Below, piece by piece: positions 18,192-27,587 of a stretch of 64,000 nucleotides of DNA. Position numbers and translations under genes: made by a program. The notes below the pieces were generated by a model. It had not been told where the DNA came from. It saw only the letters and a list, made by a program, of their open reading frames with translations, and did not search any database. This DNA is from Flavobacteriales bacterium (GTDB lineage Bacteria; Bacteroidota; Bacteroidia; Flavobacteriales_G; Salibacteraceae): contig JABJJW010000028.1 in assembly GCA_018660685.1 (NCBI GenBank), forward strand, positions 35,184 to 99,183, read 5' to 3'. Each line of letters opens with the position of its first letter. The first letter of the stretch is position 1.

Positions 18192-20640
18192 GGTTTGGAA
18201 GATGTATGGTAAAGCTGGCGCCTTTTCCTTCCGAAGAATCGGCTGCGATGGTTCCTTGAATATTAGCAACGGCTTCCTTCATGATGTAGAGTCCTAAGCC
18301 GGATCCCGAACCTTCACTTGTACCGCGAAAAAACATGTCCCATATTTTTGGGATATATTCCTGCTTAATTCCTACCCCGTTATCCTCAAAGACGATCTTG
18401 ATTCCATCACCATTTGGGCTGATTGTAACCCCAACAAAACTCTTCTTTTTGGGGTCAGCGTACTTGATGGCATTCGAGTACAGATTCGAAAAAAGGATCT
18501 TGATTCTTAGAAAGTCGGTCGTAATCGAAACCCCGTCCTCGACATTTACGAAGTACTCAATGCCTTGGTAATTTGGCAAGTAAGCTAACTCTTCACGGCA
18601 TGTTTCGATGAGGTTTTTCAAATCAATCTCAACCGGATCAATTTCAAGTCTCTTGTTCCTTGAATAATCAATTACATCTCGTATGTACCTATCCAGCCGA
18701 TCAAGTGCTTCTCGTTGCATTTTCAACAGACTGCCAGTCTCTTCCATCGATTCCGATTCTTCAGCAAGGGAGATTAACCCAAGCACAGAGGCGATTGGAG
18801 CTCGCAAATCATGGGAGATGCTGTAGACAAAACGATCCAACTCCTGATTGACAATGTTCAACTCTTTGTTATTCAACTCGAGTTTCATCTGAGCACGCTT
18901 TATGTCATTAATATCAAATGAATAACCCATCAAGAATTTTTCGATCTCACCTGTACCCGAGGGAAATTTTAAGGGAACCAGATTTCGTATGTGATATGTT
19001 TCACGACCATCTCGTGTTTGCATTTTCTCTTCCCACCGCACGGTTAACCCCGTTCTGAAAGCTTCATCTACCCGTTCCGCTCTCTCATCTGCAAAATCTA
19101 ATGGGAGGTTCCTATATTCGGCATAGTCTCGGTCGTGTTTACCTATCAACCATGTGCGCAACTCATCATCAGCAATGGCATTTTCACTAATGAATTGGTA
19201 AGTACGGTCGCTTGCAATGATGACGGCCTCAATCGGAATCAAGTTCAGGACTTTGTGATAGAACTCCCTCGTCGAGATAATCTCCTGTTCTTGTTCTTTT
19301 TGCTGGGTAATGTCCTGAACCGTTCCATACCAAGAATCTTCCTGATCTTGATTTCCGTGTTTATAAAGGCAGATGTAATGTAAATAGCGTCGTTCACCGA
19401 AGGGAGAGTTATACCATGTCCCAAACTCGTAAGCCTCGTTCATGAGCAGACAATGCGCAATCGCAGCATCGACCTCCTTCTCAGTTACGGTCTCAAGGCA
19501 TCGAATCCATTTAGAGTACGCATTCTCGTCATCATTAGTTTTAAACCCATGGACACGCTCACTTTGTTCCGACCAAGTCATTTTCTTGGATCGAACCCCC
19601 ATTTCCCAGTTTCCTAGTCGTGCAAAGGACTGCGCTTCTCGAAGACGTTGTTCGTTCTCTTTGATAACTTCATCTTGTGCTTGCTGGATGGTTACGTCAG
19701 TCACTGTACCAATCACAAACTCCTCCCCTTCTTCTTCAATTTTGGTCGTGCTCACTCTTCCCCAGAAATGACTTCCATCTTTCTTTCGGTACTGCAGCAA
19801 TGAATTGGCCACTTTACCGCTCTTTTCAATTCGCATAAACAAAGAATCTCGATCGGCCTTCGAAGGATAAAGGTTGACGGGATGAGTTCTCAGAATATCT
19901 TCAACGGACTCATATCCGAACATCTTGACAAAAGATTGATTCACATACACTAGCCCGTCATCCTTGGAAGACTTAAACACACCGTCCTCCATGTTTGCGC
20001 TGATGGTCTGTAGTATGGTCGCATCTCGCATTGATACTCTAATGGTGCTCTCAAGTGAGCGACGTCTTGACAAAGAGTTTTGATACATGATGAATCCAAT
20101 GCTGGAAGAAAGTGTGAAGGCCAAGATGTAAACCACCACCCTCACGGTATCCATCTCTTCAAAAGTGAGTTTCACTAAACTGATCCGTCCAAAATGAATA
20201 TAGGCTACTGAAATCGCGGTGAGCACGGCGAATATTACGATAAGCTGTAAGTCCTGCCAGTCACCTCGCCTGAAGATAAATACATAGGTAAACAGGAGAA
20301 TAAGCGAGACATACTGCAAGTTGCTCTCAGTTCCAAAATAGACCAAAATCATGGTGACAAGGAGAGCCGGGTCAAAAACAAAAATGGTTTTAGCGATCCG
20401 ATGTTCTCCAAGCGAATGCAACAGCATGATGGACACGGTTGCAATGGAATGGGTCAATGCAAGAACAAAAAAGAACCGAGCGTGCTCAGGAAGAAGAAAG
20501 GAGGCACCAACACAACTCAATGACACGGCTAAAAAGCCATGAACTTTGATTGAATTCATCACCTTGATTTCGTCCACCCTATCGAGACTCAATTCTGGTG
20601 TAATTCCAATTCGAATAATTCGCTTGAAGAGCTTGTTCAT
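18184..20640 (-). CDS. Membrane-bound PAS-domain sensor histidine kinase
   Basis: An 818-aa kinase. Residues about 30-205 hold six or seven transmembrane helices. Three PAS-like domains follow (about 215-330, 340-455 and 465-590; e.g. SKDDGLVYVNQSFVKMFGYESVEDIL). A HisKA domain has the phospho-His in YSISHDLRAPIASVLG, and the HATPase_c domain has N box NAIKYADPKK, DNGVGIK and GSGLGLYIMKEAV. The second PAS has an LGNWEMGVRSKKMTWSEQSERVHGF PAS_3-type opening. There is no fused receiver and no response regulator nearby, so the partner is unknown. The start ATG overlaps the uvrC stop (ATGA), so it is translated from the uvrC mRNA. Confidence 0.92.
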   Translation of the reverse strand: MNKLFKRIIRIGITPELSLDRVDEIKVMNSIKVHGFLAVSLSCVGASFLLPEHARFFFVLALTHSIATVSIMLLHSLGEHRIAKTIFVFDPALLVTMILVYFGTESNLQYVSLILLFTYVFIFRRGDWQDLQLIVIFAVLTAISVAYIHFGRISLVKLTFEEMDTVRVVVYILAFTLSSSIGFIMYQNSLSRRRSLESTIRVSMRDATILQTISANMEDGVFKSSKDDGLVYVNQSFVKMFGYESVEDILRTHPVNLYPSKADRDSLFMRIEKSGKVANSLLQYRKKDGSHFWGRVSTTKIEEEGEEFVIGTVTDVTIQQAQDEVIKENEQRLREAQSFARLGNWEMGVRSKKMTWSEQSERVHGFKTNDDENAYSKWIRCLETVTEKEVDAAIAHCLLMNEAYEFGTWYNSPFGERRYLHYICLYKHGNQDQEDSWYGTVQDITQQKEQEQEIISTREFYHKVLNLIPIEAVIIASDRTYQFISENAIADDELRTWLIGKHDRDYAEYRNLPLDFADERAERVDEAFRTGLTVRWEEKMQTRDGRETYHIRNLVPLKFPSGTGEIEKFLMGYSFDINDIKRAQMKLELNNKELNIVNQELDRFVYSISHDLRAPIASVLGLISLAEESESMEETGSLLKMQREALDRLDRYIRDVIDYSRNKRLEIDPVEIDLKNLIETCREELAYLPNYQGIEYFVNVEDGVSITTDFLRIKILFSNLYSNAIKYADPKKKSFVGVTISPNGDGIKIVFEDNGVGIKQEYIPKIWDMFFRGTSEGSGSGLGLYIMKEAVANIQGTIAADSSEGKGASFTIHLPNLS

Positions 20641-22448
20641 TCGGACTTGCTAAAATATTCTTGTATAGCGTGAGCCTGTGATGCCGAAACTACGGTTTCC
20701 AATTCAGACAAGTTTAGCCCTCTGATTCTTTCAATGCTGTAAAAAATTCTGAGCAATTCTTTTGCTGACTTCTCTCCTACTCCTTGAATATCTAGCAACT
20801 CACTCTTAAAGGCAGCCTTACTCCGTTTATTTCGGTGATGCGTAATTCCAAATCTATGAGCCTCGTTTCTTAGGCGTTGTATGAGTTTCAAAGACTCCGA
20901 ACGCTTATCAATATATAGCGGAATACTATCTTCTGGAAAATAGATTTCTTCGAGCTTCTTCGCGATTCCAATAACCGTGATCTTCCCCCTGAGATCCAAT
21001 TTCTCCAGGCTGGTTACGGCAGATGATAGCTGCCCCTTTCCTCCGTCAATAACAATGAGCTGAGGTAAACTTTGGTTCTCATCGAGCAGCCTCCTGTAAC
21101 GACGAAAGATCACTTCCTCCATCGACGCAAAATCATCGGGTCCTTCTACAGTTTTGATATTGAAATGCCGGTAATCCTTTTTGGACGGTTTAGCTTTTTT
21201 AAATACCACACAAGCAGCAACCGGAAAAGATCCTTGAAAATTGGAATTATCGAAACACTCAATATGCATTGGTAGGTCTTTCATTCGAAGATCTGCCTGA
21301 AGGGTCGTGAGAATTCTGTTGCTATGCCTGTCCGGGTCGACTTTTTCCTGGGCGCGTTGACGATCCATCATGAAGAATCGAGCATTTCTTTTTGAAAAAT
21401 CCACGACGGCCTTCTTGTCTCCGCGTTGAGGAACATGGATGTTTAAAGTCTCATCTTTTAAATCTAATTCTTCGGAAGCTAAAATTTCGGTGGCATCACT
21501 CTGAAAAATTTCGCGCATCTCAACCAGAGCATTCGACAAAATTTGACTCATCGGCTCAGACATTCTCTTTTTAAACTCGATAGAATGTGACTGGACCACG
21601 GCTCCATTAATTACTCTCATGAAGTTGACATATGCGAAGGCATCATCCCCGAGAACAGAAATAACATCTACGTTTCGAATGGAAGGATTCACCACGACCG
21701 ACTTATGCTGATAATCTTCAAGAAGCCCCACTTTTTGGTGAAGCTGATCAGCGGTCTCAAAATCCATTTGCTCAGCTGCCAGCTTCATCTCGGTCTTCAT
21801 CTCTTTAATGACTCCACCAACATCACCTTTGATCAAACTCCGAATCTCGGAGATTGATTTGCTATAAGTCTCCTCTGATTGGAACCCTTCGCATGGACCA
21901 AGACAATTTCCTAAGTGATATTCAAGACACACTTTGAATTTACCCGCCTCAATGTTCTCTTCACTTAAATTGAAGTTGCAGTTCCGAATTTTATGAATCT
22001 TGCTGATGATGTCCAAAATGGTCCTCATCTTCTTGACCGATGTATAAGGCCCGAAGTATTCTGAACCGTCACGCACGACATTTCGAGTTGGAAATACTCG
22101 GGGGAATCGCTCCTTTTTAATACAAATCCAGGGATATGTTTTATCATCTCGCAACTGAATGTTGTACTTCGGCTGGTGCTCCTTTATCATTGAGTTTTCT
22201 AGGAGTAATGCGTCGTATTCGTTGCCAACCACAATGTGGTTCACAGCATTAATCTTCTTCACAAGCAATGCTGTCTTGCCGCTTTCATGGCGGTCGCGAT
22301 TGAAGTAGGATGAGACTCTTTTTCTTAGACTTTTCGCCTTTCCGACGTAAATGATTTTTGCGTCACTATCCAAGAATTGATAGACACCAGGCTTTTGCGG
22401 AAGCTGAGTAATTTGCTCCTTTAAGTCAATATTAGAAACTGAGGCCAC
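20637..22448 (-). CDS. uvrC: UvrC, excinuclease ABC subunit C
   Basis: A 603-aa protein with an N-terminal GIY-YIG nuclease domain (KPGVYQFLDSDAKIIYVGKAKSLRKRVSSYF), a UVR motif (EQMDFETADQLHQKVGLLED), the RNase H-like C-terminal nuclease (IVIDGGKGQLSSA; HRNKRSKAAF) and tandem HhH motifs (LLDIQGVGEKSAKELL). It makes both incisions in nucleotide excision repair. I place the start at the GTG at 22448: an AATCTTTG element ends five bases upstream, with a TTG 17 bases before it, and the track start at 22481 coincides with that -33 TTG. The sensor kinase is coupled downstream. Confidence 0.93.
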   Translation of the reverse strand: MASVSNIDLKEQITQLPQKPGVYQFLDSDAKIIYVGKAKSLRKRVSSYFNRDRHESGKTALLVKKINAVNHIVVGNEYDALLLENSMIKEHQPKYNIQLRDDKTYPWICIKKERFPRVFPTRNVVRDGSEYFGPYTSVKKMRTILDIISKIHKIRNCNFNLSEENIEAGKFKVCLEYHLGNCLGPCEGFQSEETYSKSISEIRSLIKGDVGGVIKEMKTEMKLAAEQMDFETADQLHQKVGLLEDYQHKSVVVNPSIRNVDVISVLGDDAFAYVNFMRVINGAVVQSHSIEFKKRMSEPMSQILSNALVEMREIFQSDATEILASEELDLKDETLNIHVPQRGDKKAVVDFSKRNARFFMMDRQRAQEKVDPDRHSNRILTTLQADLRMKDLPMHIECFDNSNFQGSFPVAACVVFKKAKPSKKDYRHFNIKTVEGPDDFASMEEVIFRRYRRLLDENQSLPQLIVIDGGKGQLSSAVTSLEKLDLRGKITVIGIAKKLEEIYFPEDSIPLYIDKRSESLKLIQRLRNEAHRFGITHHRNKRSKAAFKSELLDIQGVGEKSAKELLRIFYSIERIRGLNLSELETVVSASQAHAIQEYFSKSE

Positions 22449-22453
22449 TAATA

Positions 22454-22461
22454 CAAAGATT
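22454..22461 (-). promoter_or_regulatory. Promoter of uvrC-kinase operon: AATCTTTG with -33 TTG
   Basis: AATCTTTG is one mismatch from TAnnTTTG. On the minus strand a TTG at 22481-22479 lies 17 bases upstream, the spacing expected for Bacteroidota sigma-A -33/-7 pairs. Confidence 0.5.
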
Positions 22462-22538
22462 GAACTAATAGCGTAAATCAAAACGCTTAGGATAATAACC
22501 CTATCCAGAAAACTCCTTGCTTTGCGGTAAGCGATTTT

Positions 22539-23060
22539 ATGGCAAACTTGGAAGAGGTAATATTAGTCGACGAACGAGATCACCCAATTGGATTCATGGA
22601 GAAGATAAAGGCCCATGAATTGGGTTTACTTCATCGCGCATTTTCGATTTTCATATTGAATGATGAAGGTGAAATGCTTCTTCAAAAAAGAGCAAAAAGT
22701 AAGTATCACTCTGGCGGCTTGTGGACCAACGCCTGCTGCAGTCATCCGAGAGGTGGAGAAACGACTATATCGGCTGCGCATCGTCGTTTAGAAGAAGAAA
22801 TGGGGTTTGATACTGAGTTACAAAACGCATTCGAATTCATTTATCGAGCCGACCTAGACAAAGGCCTCATAGAGCATGAATATGATCACGTCTTCGTTGG
22901 AAATTACAGTAGGCCTTTTGTCCCAAATGAGCAAGAAGTTGAAGATTGGAAATACATCGGACTACCTGAATTAAAAGCGGAAATTGTCCATAAACCTGAG
23001 TTGTTTACACCTTGGTTTAAAATTGCATTTGAGCGATTGGTAACAAGCGGAAATGAATAG
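22539..23060 (+). CDS. idi: Isopentenyl-diphosphate delta-isomerase (type I)
   Basis: A 173-aa Nudix-fold enzyme. Signature motifs are LHRAFSIFIL, NACCSHPRGGE (catalytic Cys), RRLEEEMGF (Nudix-like Glu residues) and EHEYDHVF. It interconverts IPP and DMAPP for isoprenoid synthesis. Its length is that of type I Idi. It is divergent from uvrC and convergent with paaB, 12 bp apart. Confidence 0.95.
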   Translation: MANLEEVILVDERDHPIGFMEKIKAHELGLLHRAFSIFILNDEGEMLLQKRAKSKYHSGGLWTNACCSHPRGGETTISAAHRRLEEEMGFDTELQNAFEFIYRADLDKGLIEHEYDHVFVGNYSRPFVPNEQEVEDWKYIGLPELKAEIVHKPELFTPWFKIAFERLVTSGNE

Positions 23061-23072
23061 ATAGAAGCTATT

Positions 23073-23360
23073 CTACATGTGCTTCACTTCATTCGGTAGC
23101 TCATAAAAGGTCGGATGTCTATATATCTTATCCTTCGCCGGTTCAAACAGCGATTCTTTATCTCCAGGATCGGAAGCCATGACGTTCTTAGACTCCACCA
23201 CCCAAATGCTCACTCCTTCATTTCGCCTGGTATAAACGTCCCGAGCCATTTCAAGCGCCATTTCTGCATCGGCAGCATGTAAACTACCTGAATGACGGTG
23301 ACTCAATCCTGCTTTGCTTCTAACGAATACTTCCCAAAGTGGCCAATTCTTCTTTGACAT
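23073..23360 (-). CDS. paaB: PaaB, 1,2-phenylacetyl-CoA epoxidase subunit
   Basis: A 95-aa protein starting WPLWEVFVRSKAGLSHRHSGSLHAADAEMALEMARDVYTRRNEGVSIWVV, the well-conserved PaaB sequence. PaaB is a small structural subunit that helps assemble the PaaAC oxygenase with the PaaE reductase for epoxidation of phenylacetyl-CoA. It follows paaA by 18 bp. paaC and paaD, which normally come next, are absent: the following gene is convergent idi. Confidence 0.95.
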   Translation of the reverse strand: MSKKNWPLWEVFVRSKAGLSHRHSGSLHAADAEMALEMARDVYTRRNEGVSIWVVESKNVMASDPGDKESLFEPAKDKIYRHPTFYELPNEVKHM

Positions 23361-23378
23361 CTGTCCTGTTTTATAATG

Positions 23379-24332
23379 TTATGCGGCTACAACTGAAGCC
23401 TCTCTTCTTATTCTCTTCTTTTCTGCATATGCTAAAGCTGCTTCTCGAACCCAAGCTCCATTTTCATATGCATTCTTTCGATCGCTAATTCTCTGACGGT
23501 TGCATCGACCATGTCCTTTGACGACATTCCAGAATTCATCCCAATCGATGTCGCCCATTTCCCAATGACCTGTGTCCTCGTTAAACTTCAGATCCGCATC
23601 TGGAACTTCGCAACCCAACAAGTGGCATTGTGGAACCGTCATGTCTAAAAATCGTTGGCGTAATTCGTCGTTAGAAAATCGTTTGATTTTCCAATCCATG
23701 CTTTGTTTTGAATGCTCTGATTCCGCGTCCGGAGGACCGAACATCATCAAAGCTGGCCACCACCATCTATCAATAGCATCCTGTGCCATTCGCTTTTGTT
23801 CAGCAGTTCCCTTTGCCATCGCGACCATGATTGAAAAACCCTGGCGCTGGTGAAAACTTTCTTCTTTACATACCCGGATCATTGCCCTGCTATAAGGGCC
23901 GTATGAACATCGGCACAATGGAACCTGATTCATGATAGCGGCGCCATCTACAAGCCATCCAACGGCTCCTATATCTGCCCAGTTTAATGTTGGGTAGTTG
24001 AAAATGGATGAATATTTGGCCTTGCCATCGTGCAAGTCATCGATGGTATCATCTCTCTCCACTCCAAGAGTTTCGGTAGCCGAATAAAGATATAGACCGT
24101 GTCCAGCTTCATCTTGAATTTTGGCTAGGAGATTCAGTTTTCTTTGAAGACTTGGAGCTCGAGTAATCCAATTTGCCTCTGGAAGCATCCCGACAATCTC
24201 GCTGTGCGCATGCTGTGAAATTTGACGAATTAGAGTTTTACGATACTTCTCAGGCATCCAGTCTTTCGGCTCGATCTTGACTTCTCTATCAACTTTATCT
24301 TGAAATATCTTCTCTAAATTCTTTTCTGACAT
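23379..24332 (-). CDS. paaA: PaaA, 1,2-phenylacetyl-CoA epoxidase catalytic subunit
   Basis: A 317-aa ferritin-like di-iron subunit. The N-terminal [40 protein letters not shown] is diagnostic, and EAGHGLYLY plus ESFHQRQGF give the ExxH-type di-iron ligands. It is the catalytic subunit that binds phenylacetyl-CoA, in the aerobic hybrid pathway of phenylacetate degradation. It forms a bicistron with paaB and is divergent from paaE across about 150 bp, which probably holds both promoters. Confidence 0.95.
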   Translation of the reverse strand: MSEKNLEKIFQDKVDREVKIEPKDWMPEKYRKTLIRQISQHAHSEIVGMLPEANWITRAPSLQRKLNLLAKIQDEAGHGLYLYSATETLGVERDDTIDDLHDGKAKYSSIFNYPTLNWADIGAVGWLVDGAAIMNQVPLCRCSYGPYSRAMIRVCKEESFHQRQGFSIMVAMAKGTAEQKRMAQDAIDRWWWPALMMFGPPDAESEHSKQSMDWKIKRFSNDELRQRFLDMTVPQCHLLGCEVPDADLKFNEDTGHWEMGDIDWDEFWNVVKGHGRCNRQRISDRKNAYENGAWVREAALAYAEKKRIRREASVVAA

Positions 24333-24484
24333 AGCTCAATAATCTGTCACGAAAATACATCACGATGCGGTTTTTTATGCGCCGTGGGAGTGATATCAAT
24401 CAATTAACCAACTAATGTCAGTTTGGATTGAGGGGTTGCTGAATAGTTAGAACACTATTTTTACGCTCTCTATAAGTTTTGCCT

Positions 24485-25561
24485 ATGCCTAAGTTTCATT
24501 CCCTAAAAGTCAGTGACATTAAAAGAGAAACAGAAGACGCCGTGTCGGTTTCGTTTGAAGTACCTCGGGATCTTGAAGATGATTATAAATTCAAGCAAGG
24601 ACAGTATTTGACTTTTAAAATGGACATCGGAGGGGAAGAATTGAGAAGAAGCTATTCAATCTGCCGAAGCCCACTTGACAATGATCTCCGAGTTGCAATT
24701 AAGAAGGTAGAAAATGGTCGATTCTCATCTTTTGCCAATGATGAACTCAAGGTGGGCGATGTGTTGGAAGTGATGACACCGCTTGGGAGATTTTATACCG
24801 AGGTTGATCCTCAAAACGATAAACGCTATGTTGCCTTCGCCGCTGGGAGCGGCATCACGCCCGTAATGGCTCACATGAGAACAATCTTAGCAACCGAGCC
24901 AAAGAGCGAATTCACATTGATCTACTCGAACAAGTATATCTCGAGCATTATTTTCAAAGAAGAGATTGAAGACCTCAAGAATGAGTACATGGATCGGCTT
25001 AGAGTTTTCCATGTATTAAGCCGAGAAGCCAGTGATGTCCCTCATCTACACGGAAGGATTGATGAAGACAAGTGCAATACTTTTCTCAAGTATTTCATCG
25101 AACCTTCTACCATTAATGATGTCTTTATATGCGGACCTGCCCCGATGGTTGACTCAGTGAAGGAGAGCCTAATTAACGCTGGTGTAGATAAGAAAAGCAT
25201 TCACTTCGAATTATTTGCCTCTCCTCAACAACTTGCCGAACGCAAGGGAGAAGAAAAACCAGAGCAATTTGAAGGTGTAGCCGCAAAAGTTAAGATCATC
25301 ATTGATGGTGTTGAGACAGATTTTAACATGGCGAGCACATCTGAAAATGTCCTTGACTCAGCCCTGAAGCATGGAGCCGACCTTCCATTTGCATGCAAGG
25401 GCGGTGTTTGTGCAACTTGTAGAGCCAAGCTTGAAGAGGGCGAGGTTCACATGGACCTCAATTACTCTCTTGAGCCAGACGATTTAGCAAGGGGCTTCAT
25501 TTTAACGTGCCAATCTCATCCAAAAACGGACTCGATTGTTGTCAACTTTGACGAAGTTTAA
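24485..25561 (+). CDS. paaE: PaaE, phenylacetyl-CoA epoxidase reductase subunit
   Basis: A 358-aa flavoprotein reductase: FAD-binding barrel (RRSYSICRSP), NAD-binding domain (FAAGSGITPVMAHM; DVFICGPAPMVDSV) and a C-terminal [2Fe-2S] ferredoxin domain (CKGGVCATCRAKLEEG…LTCQSHP). It passes electrons from NADPH to PaaA. I use the ATG at 24485 instead of the TTG at 24479, because TAAGTTTTG, a one-base-longer -7 element, runs into the TTG. It is transcribed away from paaAB, unlike the usual single paaABCDE operon. Confidence 0.94.
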   Translation: MPKFHSLKVSDIKRETEDAVSVSFEVPRDLEDDYKFKQGQYLTFKMDIGGEELRRSYSICRSPLDNDLRVAIKKVENGRFSSFANDELKVGDVLEVMTPLGRFYTEVDPQNDKRYVAFAAGSGITPVMAHMRTILATEPKSEFTLIYSNKYISSIIFKEEIEDLKNEYMDRLRVFHVLSREASDVPHLHGRIDEDKCNTFLKYFIEPSTINDVFICGPAPMVDSVKESLINAGVDKKSIHFELFASPQQLAERKGEEKPEQFEGVAAKVKIIIDGVETDFNMASTSENVLDSALKHGADLPFACKGGVCATCRAKLEEGEVHMDLNYSLEPDDLARGFILTCQSHPKTDSIVVNFDEV

Positions 25562-25629
25562 TCGAAACTGTCCCGAAACTTCATTTTCTATTTCGGTGAT
25601 TGAGCCACATATTTGCGCTATTCAAAATC

Positions 25630-26583
25630 ATGAGTAACTCACGCATTCTTGTCATTGGTGCCTGCGGTCAAGTAGGGACTGAATTAGTTGAAAATCTCGC
25701 TGATAAGTTCGGAAGGGATAGGGTCATTGCATCGGATATTCGAGATGAAGCAAATTTTGATGTTCCTTATCTCAGACTTGATGTTCTCGATCGCAATGGA
25801 GTGAGACAAGCGGTCATTGATCATGAGATTACCGAAGTCTATCATCTTGCCGCCATGCTGTCCGCGACTGCAGAGCAAAAACCCGACCTGGGTTGGCAAC
25901 TGAACATGGACAGCCTCTTCAATGTTCTTGATTTAGCCAAAGAAGGAATTCTCAAGAAGATCTTTTGGCCAAGCTCAATCGCCGTATTTGGACCGACGAC
26001 GCCGAGACAAAGCACTCCTCAGAGAACGATCATAGAACCGACGACCGTTTATGGCATTTCGAAGCAAGCGGGTGAACGGTGGTGTGAGTACTATCATGAT
26101 AGATGGGGTGTAGATGTGAGGAGCATTCGTTACCCAGGGTTAATTGGTTGGAAGTCTCTTCCAGGTGGAGGAACCACAGATTACGCCGTTGACATTTACC
26201 ATCAGGCTCTAGCTTCTGGAAACTATGAATGCTTTCTGAATGCTGACACTTCGCTTCCAATGATGTACATGAGTGATGCAGTTAAGGCCACTATGGACAT
26301 CATGCAAGCGCCGGCCGATCAAATCAAAATTCGTTCGAGCTATAACATAAGTGCCATGAGCTTCAATCCTGATGAAGTTGCGAATTCTATCCGAGATCAT
26401 ATTTCCGATTTCGGGATCACTTATAAGCCAGATTTTCGACAAGAAATTGCCGGCAATTGGCCCGCATCGATCGATGACCAAGAAGCGAGACAAGATTGGG
26501 GTTGGTCTCACTCTTATGACCTTGATGCTATGACAACGGACATGTTAGAAAATCTCGCCAAACTATTGAAGGCCACTGACTGA
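25630..26583 (+). CDS. SDR-family epimerase-like L-threonine 3-dehydrogenase
   Basis: A 317-aa extended short-chain dehydrogenase. It has the N-terminal Rossmann motif GACGQVGTEL, the NAD-ribose region ASDIRD, catalytic Tyr-Lys in YGISKQAGE and Ser in WPSSIAVFG. The sequence VYHLAAMLSATAEQKPDLGWQLNMDSLFNVLDLAK and YPGLIGWKSLPGGGTTDYAVDIYHQAL match the UDP-glucose-4-epimerase-like threonine dehydrogenases, which oxidise threonine to 2-amino-3-ketobutyrate. The ATG at 25630 is used because a CATATTTGCG promoter-like element lies at 25608-25615, inside the longer track ORF. No kbl gene is adjacent. Confidence 0.85.
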   Translation: MSNSRILVIGACGQVGTELVENLADKFGRDRVIASDIRDEANFDVPYLRLDVLDRNGVRQAVIDHEITEVYHLAAMLSATAEQKPDLGWQLNMDSLFNVLDLAKEGILKKIFWPSSIAVFGPTTPRQSTPQRTIIEPTTVYGISKQAGERWCEYYHDRWGVDVRSIRYPGLIGWKSLPGGGTTDYAVDIYHQALASGNYECFLNADTSLPMMYMSDAVKATMDIMQAPADQIKIRSSYNISAMSFNPDEVANSIRDHISDFGITYKPDFRQEIAGNWPASIDDQEARQDWGWSHSYDLDAMTTDMLENLAKLLKATD

Positions 26584-26636
26584 TCTGAAAATGGAAATTG
26601 GCTTTAGTCGAAAGTAATTTATCTTTTGCCGCTCTA

Positions 26637-27533
26637 ATGAAGAACCCGTTCCAAATGAAAAACCTGTTACTCATTGCCCTTCTTTTTTGTGCAAGCGCTC
26701 TTCTGGCTCAGAATGCTAAGAATGATGCTGGTAGAAAAGTTGGTTATTTGGTCGTTAAAGGGGCTGACTCTCCAAAGCCAGGATACTCTCCTGATGACAA
26801 GATTGAAGAAGGAGAATATCAAGAAGGAAGAAAGACCGGTAAGTGGAAGGGCTATTTCGCATCCGGAAAATTGAAGAACGAAATAACCTACATCAACGGC
26901 CGACCAAAAGGTCCTTACACTACTTTCTTTGAGAACGGCAAGGTTGAAGAAAAGGGAACTTGGAGTTTAAACAAGAATCAAGGGAAGTTTACACGGTACT
27001 ATCCCAATGGACAGGTCCAGCAAGATTTCACTTTTAACGAATCAGGCAAGCGCGATGGAGATCAGACTTACTACCATGAAAATGGCCAGGTCATGATTGA
27101 AGGAAACTGGGCTGGTGGTAAAGAAAATGGCGAGGTCAAAGAGTATTTTGCAAATGGTGAAGTGAAATCAGTCCGTGTTTTCAATGGCGGACAAATGGAC
27201 GCTTCAAAGTCTACATTTAAGAAACCATCCACTCCTCAGGCAGCACCAAAAGCCGAACCAGAGCCGGTTGCAAGTGGAAACCAGAAGGTGAAAGCATCCG
27301 TAGCGGTAGCCCAAACAGGCGCCAAGGCGAATGTGGGTTTCTTTGATGGAAACGGGGACCACACGCTTTACAACAAGAACAAGCAGATTTCTCAAAAAGG
27401 TGAATTCAATGGTGGCCGATTGTGGAACGGGAAGTTCTACAAATACGATGACAATGGAATCCTCACCAACATCGAGATCTACAAGAATGGACGATATGTC
27501 GGTGAAGGCGTCATTGACAAAAACATGCAGTAG
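26637..27533 (+). CDS. Exported MORN/YwqK-like repeat protein
   Basis: A 298-aa protein with a signal peptide (MKNLLLIALLFCASALLAQ, from the second Met). About six degenerate MORN/YwqK-type units follow: EGEYQEGRKTGKWKGYFASGKLKNE, NGRPKGPYTTFFENGKVEEKGTW, NQGKFTRYYPNGQVQQDF, RDGDQTYYHENGQVMIEGNW, KENGEVKEYFANGEVKS. A Pro/Ala/Lys linker precedes a last repeat pair (KGEFNGGRLWNGKFYKYDDNG). These repeats are sometimes annotated as 'toxin-antitoxin YwqK', but no toxin is adjacent; an envelope role is more likely. A TATCTTTTG element at 26620-26628 precedes the ATG. Confidence 0.75.
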   Translation: MKNPFQMKNLLLIALLFCASALLAQNAKNDAGRKVGYLVVKGADSPKPGYSPDDKIEEGEYQEGRKTGKWKGYFASGKLKNEITYINGRPKGPYTTFFENGKVEEKGTWSLNKNQGKFTRYYPNGQVQQDFTFNESGKRDGDQTYYHENGQVMIEGNWAGGKENGEVKEYFANGEVKSVRVFNGGQMDASKSTFKKPSTPQAAPKAEPEPVASGNQKVKASVAVAQTGAKANVGFFDGNGDHTLYNKNKQISQKGEFNGGRLWNGKFYKYDDNGILTNIEIYKNGRYVGEGVIDKNMQ

Positions 27534-27562
27534 CCCTAGGCTCATTCGGTCCTCTTCAATTC

Positions 27563-27570
27563 TATCTTTG
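27563..27570 (+). promoter_or_regulatory. -7 promoter element TATCTTTG before cysS
   Basis: Exact TAnnTTTG match 17 bases before the cysS ATG at 27588. No convincing -33 TTG is visible at the expected spacing. Confidence 0.55.
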
Positions 27571-27587
27571 CTGGCTCATTAATTTCT

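Noticed and set aside
26637-27533. Toxin-antitoxin system suggested by YwqK-type repeats
   Set aside because: The name is an annotation habit for MORN-like repeats. The protein has a signal peptide and no toxin gene is adjacent.
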